64,000 nucleotides of DNA from Carallia brachiata. Taxonomy: Eukaryota > Streptophyta > Magnoliopsida > Malpighiales > Rhizophoraceae. The translations under genes and the position numbers were made by a program. Shown in pieces: positions 60,501 to 64,000 of this stretch; position 1 is the stretch's first letter, and every line of letters starts with the position of its first letter. The stretch covers positions 1,681,424 through 1,745,423 of the forward strand of contig JADCRB010000013.1 in NCBI GenBank assembly GCA_021464245.1, given 5' to 3'. A model generated the notes under the pieces. That model had not been told where the DNA came from. It saw nothing but the letters and a program-made list of their open reading frames with translations, and made no database searches.

Positions 60501-61360
60501 ATTAAGGTCAGCCACATGAATCTTTTCTCATCAATACTTCCTATTATGTAATAAGTTACAGTGGAAATTAATTGTTATTAATCACTTCCAAGCCAAAGAT
60601 TCCCAAGTCAACCTAAATCTTGCTCTTCCTCTCCTCTCGCCATCCACCTAGATTTGATCACCCCTCTTAATCGTAGCATTTGTTGGTCTATGTTGGACAT
60701 GTCCAAACTAATGCCATCACCATTCCCTCAACTTATATAACACATCCAACCGATGTATCTCAAACCGCAACAGCATATGCAGAAATCAACACTACAACAA
60801 ATAAGTATACCAAAGAAAGAATTTTTCATCATTCCAAAACACTAAGCCAATCGTGTATGAAACTACCCATCGATTCCAATTACAGTAGCTTCACAGTTTA
60901 CAGTTCATTGGCATTCCCCTCGGCTCAAATTCATGCACACAGATTCATATACTACTTATTTCACAAATCTCTGCACTAAAATTCACCTCCGCCCTCGTGC
61001 CGGCCACGATTCAGAATCTAGTGTTTCTACAGTAGTTTCCATCCGAAGAAGAAAACTCAATCCCCCCCATGTAAAGCTAATCAGACAGGGAAGTCTGAGT
61101 CTTATGCCGACAGAGTTAATCTATATCTATATGGGGATTTGTGTTATTACAAGTAATGTAATATGTCTAAATTTAACTGGGGGGTCTCCTAATTCTATCA
61201 AAATTCATACGAGACACAGACAGTTATCAATAAATCCCAAATAAACAAAGTAAGAAAGGCAATATTTCATCCCAAAAAATAAATAAATAAATAAATAAAA
61301 GGAATCAATAGAAAAAGAAAGAAATATTGGGAGGGGGGCAAAGCAAATACTAACCTCCAT
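57586..61360 (-). CDS. RRM-domain protein, BPA1 (binding partner of ACD11) type
   Basis: Five coding exons on the minus strand: 61360-61355 (only ATG GAG), 58883-58780, 58575-58500, 58246-58163 and 58083-57586 (stop), giving 255 residues, the usual size for this family. An N-terminal RNA recognition motif spans about residues 3-76: TVKVSNVSLGATEHDIREFF (beta1/helix1) and TAYVVFKDHQGAETAV (the RNP1 strand), followed by VTIELASD. The C-terminal half is alanine- and lysine-rich and helical (VVSSMLAKGF, KAKAFDEKHRFTSTATSTVV, LMKNRYVLSGVSWVTGTFSR). In Arabidopsis, BPA1 and its paralogues bind the sphingolipid-transfer protein ACD11 and influence cell death and defence; that role is inferred by family. 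The first intron (61354-58884, ~2.5 kb) is very long, with a two-codon first exon that places the leader far upstream. A GA-rich 5' UTR lies at 61405-61440. Confidence 0.9.
60457..60790 (-). mobile_element. Possible RTE-LINE/Au-SINE 3' end in intron 1
   Basis: A (CAA)n tract at 60460-60481 is followed by aacccttaatcccaaattta and, farther on, ggacatgtccaaac. Read on the minus strand this resembles the 3' ends of plant RTE-type LINEs and Au SINEs, which finish in (TTG)n repeats after a conserved 'ttgggaataagg'-like stretch. The identification is from memory of the family and the match is loose. Confidence 0.35.
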
Positions 61361-62987
61361 GGATGGAGAATAATGACTAAAGCCAGCCAGAGACCTTCAA
61401 ATTCAGTTTGTGAGAAAGAGAAAGAGAGAGAGAGAAAGAGGGATGGAAAGACGAGGCTGACGTGTACGTGTGGACTACGCTGGCAGAGACGGGCGGAACT
61501 TGCTCACTAACAGGGTTTGTCATTTCTGAGGTTTTTCGATAAGAAAAATGTTGTTGTCCTTACCTTTACCTTTTTTTTGTTTTTAGCGGTTTTAATTAAA
61601 ATTATAATTAATATTTGTAAAGTAAATATTAATATTTTTAAAATATTTATTATTTTTATATTTAAAAAATAGTAATTTTTATTTTAAAAATATCAATTAT
61701 AATTTTAATTGAAACACTGCTGAAGATAAATATGTAAAAAATATGTAATTGTGCTCTTTCGATAATTCCTGATCAGAGAAGTTTAAAATAATAACAAAAT
61801 AATATATATTAAATTTATATAAAAATAAAAAATAAATAAATTTTTAAAATTATTTATTATTGTCTATTTAAATTATTTATTTTTTATAAAATTAAAAACT
61901 TTTTGGCTCACTAGCGTTTAATGGATTCATAAAAAAAATGTGGGATAGAACTGAATTATTGTTATTTATAATTATTTAAATATAATTATGGAATGTTATT
62001 TTTATTAAGTCACTATTTTGAACGTGTGTTTTTTTCTTTTTTTTATTTCTTTAATTATATTTGTGCATAACTCTTTTTTGTTTTTGGTATTACATAGGAC
62101 TTCTAGGCTATTTGTTTTTCTCTCTCTTTTTTTTTTTTTTTTTACTTGTGTTTGCAAGAGGGTGTTTTTCTTTTTAAGATTTAAATTGAGATTTTAAGTC
62201 TTAAAAATAATAACAAAATTAATTAATAACTCATTGATATAAAAGAGAGTTTTTTATGAGTAAGTAATGTTACCAACCCATCTAAATTAATGTGATCCTT
62301 ATATTTTTCACCAAAATTAAATTCACTTTTTGACCTTGAGAATTCTAGGAATTAAGATTTCTTTTCTGTTCATTAAAAAGTACGCTGCGCGGTGAACTAG
62401 TCTAAGTTTATAAATTAGATGTGACCTGAGGGAGGAAATTATTATTCTTTTAGTTAGTAATTTGCGGCATACATTTTTATGGGTCAACATGAATTATAAA
62501 AGTTTAAAATTGTTTAGGACGATTTTAATTATATTAATTATCTGATGCATTACTCTTGAAACTGGGGCCTCGGCTATTATAACAACATTGCTACCATAAC
62601 AACATTGCTACCAAAAATAACACTTAAAATTTTCTTTTGAAAAAAATACATTAACATAAGATGTAAATACAAATTGATGATATAAGCTAATTATTTAAAT
62701 TTAATTATTAATTAAATGATGTGTTCTAATATAATTAACAATTTAAATTTAAATTATAAATTTATATCATTATTCTGTATTTAATTTTTTTATTAATGTA
62801 ATGAGATTTTTTTTTTTAGTAAATTAGAATAAGTAATGCTTTTAACTACGAATAAAAGTTAACTTTATCCTTTTCAAACAAATTGTTCCAATGTTTTATT
62901 TAAGCAAACTAAAAATTTTGAATTTCTTTTAAATTTAAGGTATTAATAAATATATTTAGCGTAACACTAAATATTATTTAAAATTTA
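61361..62987. other. RRM gene leader/promoter and AT-rich spacer
   Basis: 61361-61500 is the probable 5' UTR and proximal promoter of the minus-strand gene (gagaga/gaaaga microsatellite, then tgacgtgtacgtg at ~61459). 62578-62612 holds a 17-base direct repeat (cataacaacattgctac-like, twice). The rest is AT-rich with no gene. Confidence 0.45.
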
Positions 62988-64000
62988 GGGGGTGTTTGGC
63001 TCTACCTTTTTGGGATGCATTTGCCTTTCAGTTTGAAAATGTAGTGTCATAGGTGTTTGGTAAAAAATTTGGAGGAGTTGCTGTTGCTGATTAGGAGTCC
63101 AATCAGCAGCTGTTTTGAAAAGTATGTTAGACTTACTTTTTAGAACTCTCAGTTGCTGATATAAATTATTTGGACTAAAATACCCCTTTTTTAACTTTTG
63201 TTTTACATTCATTCTTCACGCAGTCCCTCTGATGCTTCTCTGCTCTTCACACATCACTCTACTCTTCGCTTTGGTGCTTCTCCACCGATTGTCCTCTCAA
63301 TTCTACTACCTCTTATCTACAATTTAGTAACGTGAGTTTATTATATTCTTTTCTTTCTCTTTTGATTTCTTTTTTTTTTTCTCTCTAGATAGCTTATCTA
63401 CTAATTAGCATATATTTTTTGTTTTTTTATCAAATTATCTTATTAGATAATAATGAGTATTGTAGAATTCATTGTATATCACCATGACAAAATTGCTACT
63501 AGCACAAATAATCATTAAAATTAATTCATGAGATTCTCGGTTTATACATAAACCGTTTGTTTTTTTTTTATGTCAAATTATCTTGTTTTTTTATCAATAT
63601 TTATGTTGCCTCGTGGTGCTCCTCTTGCCTTGATAGATTTATACATATACAATGTTGTATGTACATAATGGTGCTAAGAAGGAATTATATTATTTTTGTA
63701 GTCTAATTGTATTTTCTGCAAAATCTGGTCTAATTTTTTTCTAGCTGCTATATTTTTTGCAACCCAGTTGTATATACATATATGTTGTATGTTTTATGAG
63801 CCCGTTATTTTGTTTAGAAAATTAGAAAAGTACCGATTACCCCGTTGGCTTCTCATTATTGATTTGTACTATTGAATTTATCTATATTTTAAATTTTTTA
63901 ATAAATTAAAGTATTTTATTTTATGTGTAGGAAATAATATTAGTAGTTACTAATAAAAATAAGACAATATATTAGTTTCTATATAAAATTTTATTAAATA
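62988..64000 (+). mobile_element. Left end of a PIF/Harbinger-like element, running off the window
   Basis: TTA at 62985-62987 is followed by GGGGGTGTTTGGCTCTACC, matching the GGGGGTRTTTGG termini of the two PIF/Harbinger MITEs in this window (their right ends read outwards as GGGGGTGTTTGG). An autonomous or larger family member could follow, since 63190-63310 is pyrimidine-rich and leader-like. No matching right end is within the window, so the extent is unknown. Confidence 0.4.

Noticed and set aside
60680..61244. Two plus-strand frames of ~100 residues
   Set aside because: They lie inside the first intron of the RRM gene on the opposite strand, and no family features are seen.

Overview
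This window is nuclear DNA from a flowering plant, almost certainly a dicot. The evidence is GT-AG introns, AT-rich spacers full of MITEs and retrotransposon remnants, and plant-specific gene families (bark-storage-type nucleosidase, CYP71 P450, plant CML, type I MADS-box, ACD11-partner RRM protein). Overall gene character suggests a woody rosid such as Citrus or a relative, but I cannot prove the species from the sequence alone.

Layout. 1-1742 (+): last five exons of a bark storage protein/phosphorylase-superfamily gene, its first exon cut off by the window edge. 4994-7276 (-): a complete six-exon paralogue convergent with it; its intron phases match and most shared exons have the same length. 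7.4-18.6 kb: gene-poor spacer with several well-bounded MITEs (two PIF/Harbinger-like with TAA duplications, two Mutator-like with 9-bp duplications), a ~1.2-kb dispersed repeat and a likely retropseudogene fragment. 18680-21265 (-): an intact two-exon CYP71D-type cytochrome P450. 21.4-38.8 kb: repeat-rich spacer, including a three-layer nest in which a LINE with a 14-bp target duplication lies inside an older retroelement-like insertion that itself splits an LTR. It also holds an intact sister LTR and a 430-bp tandem duplication.

38.86-40.88 kb: two broken copies of the P450 gene in tail-to-tail orientation, forming a large inverted repeat related to the intact P450. 44-47.4 kb: two Ty1/copia remnants on opposite strands. 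48683-49174 (+): an intact calmodulin-like gene (CML18 type). 55027-56176 (+): a type I MADS-box gene broken by three frameshifts, with a 69-bp coding minisatellite. 57586-61360 (-): a five-exon RRM protein of the BPA1 (binding partner of ACD11) type with a 2.5-kb first intron. The last kilobase enters another transposon-like element that runs off the window.

The genes do not form a pathway or operon; each is an independent plant gene. The functional links I can propose are the paralogous pair at the left end, where one member has lost a catalytic-position Asp, and the P450 inverted-repeat pseudogene, which could give rise to small RNAs against the intact P450. I see no evidence of a wholly new type of biological system; the more unusual items are listed as findings with tests.
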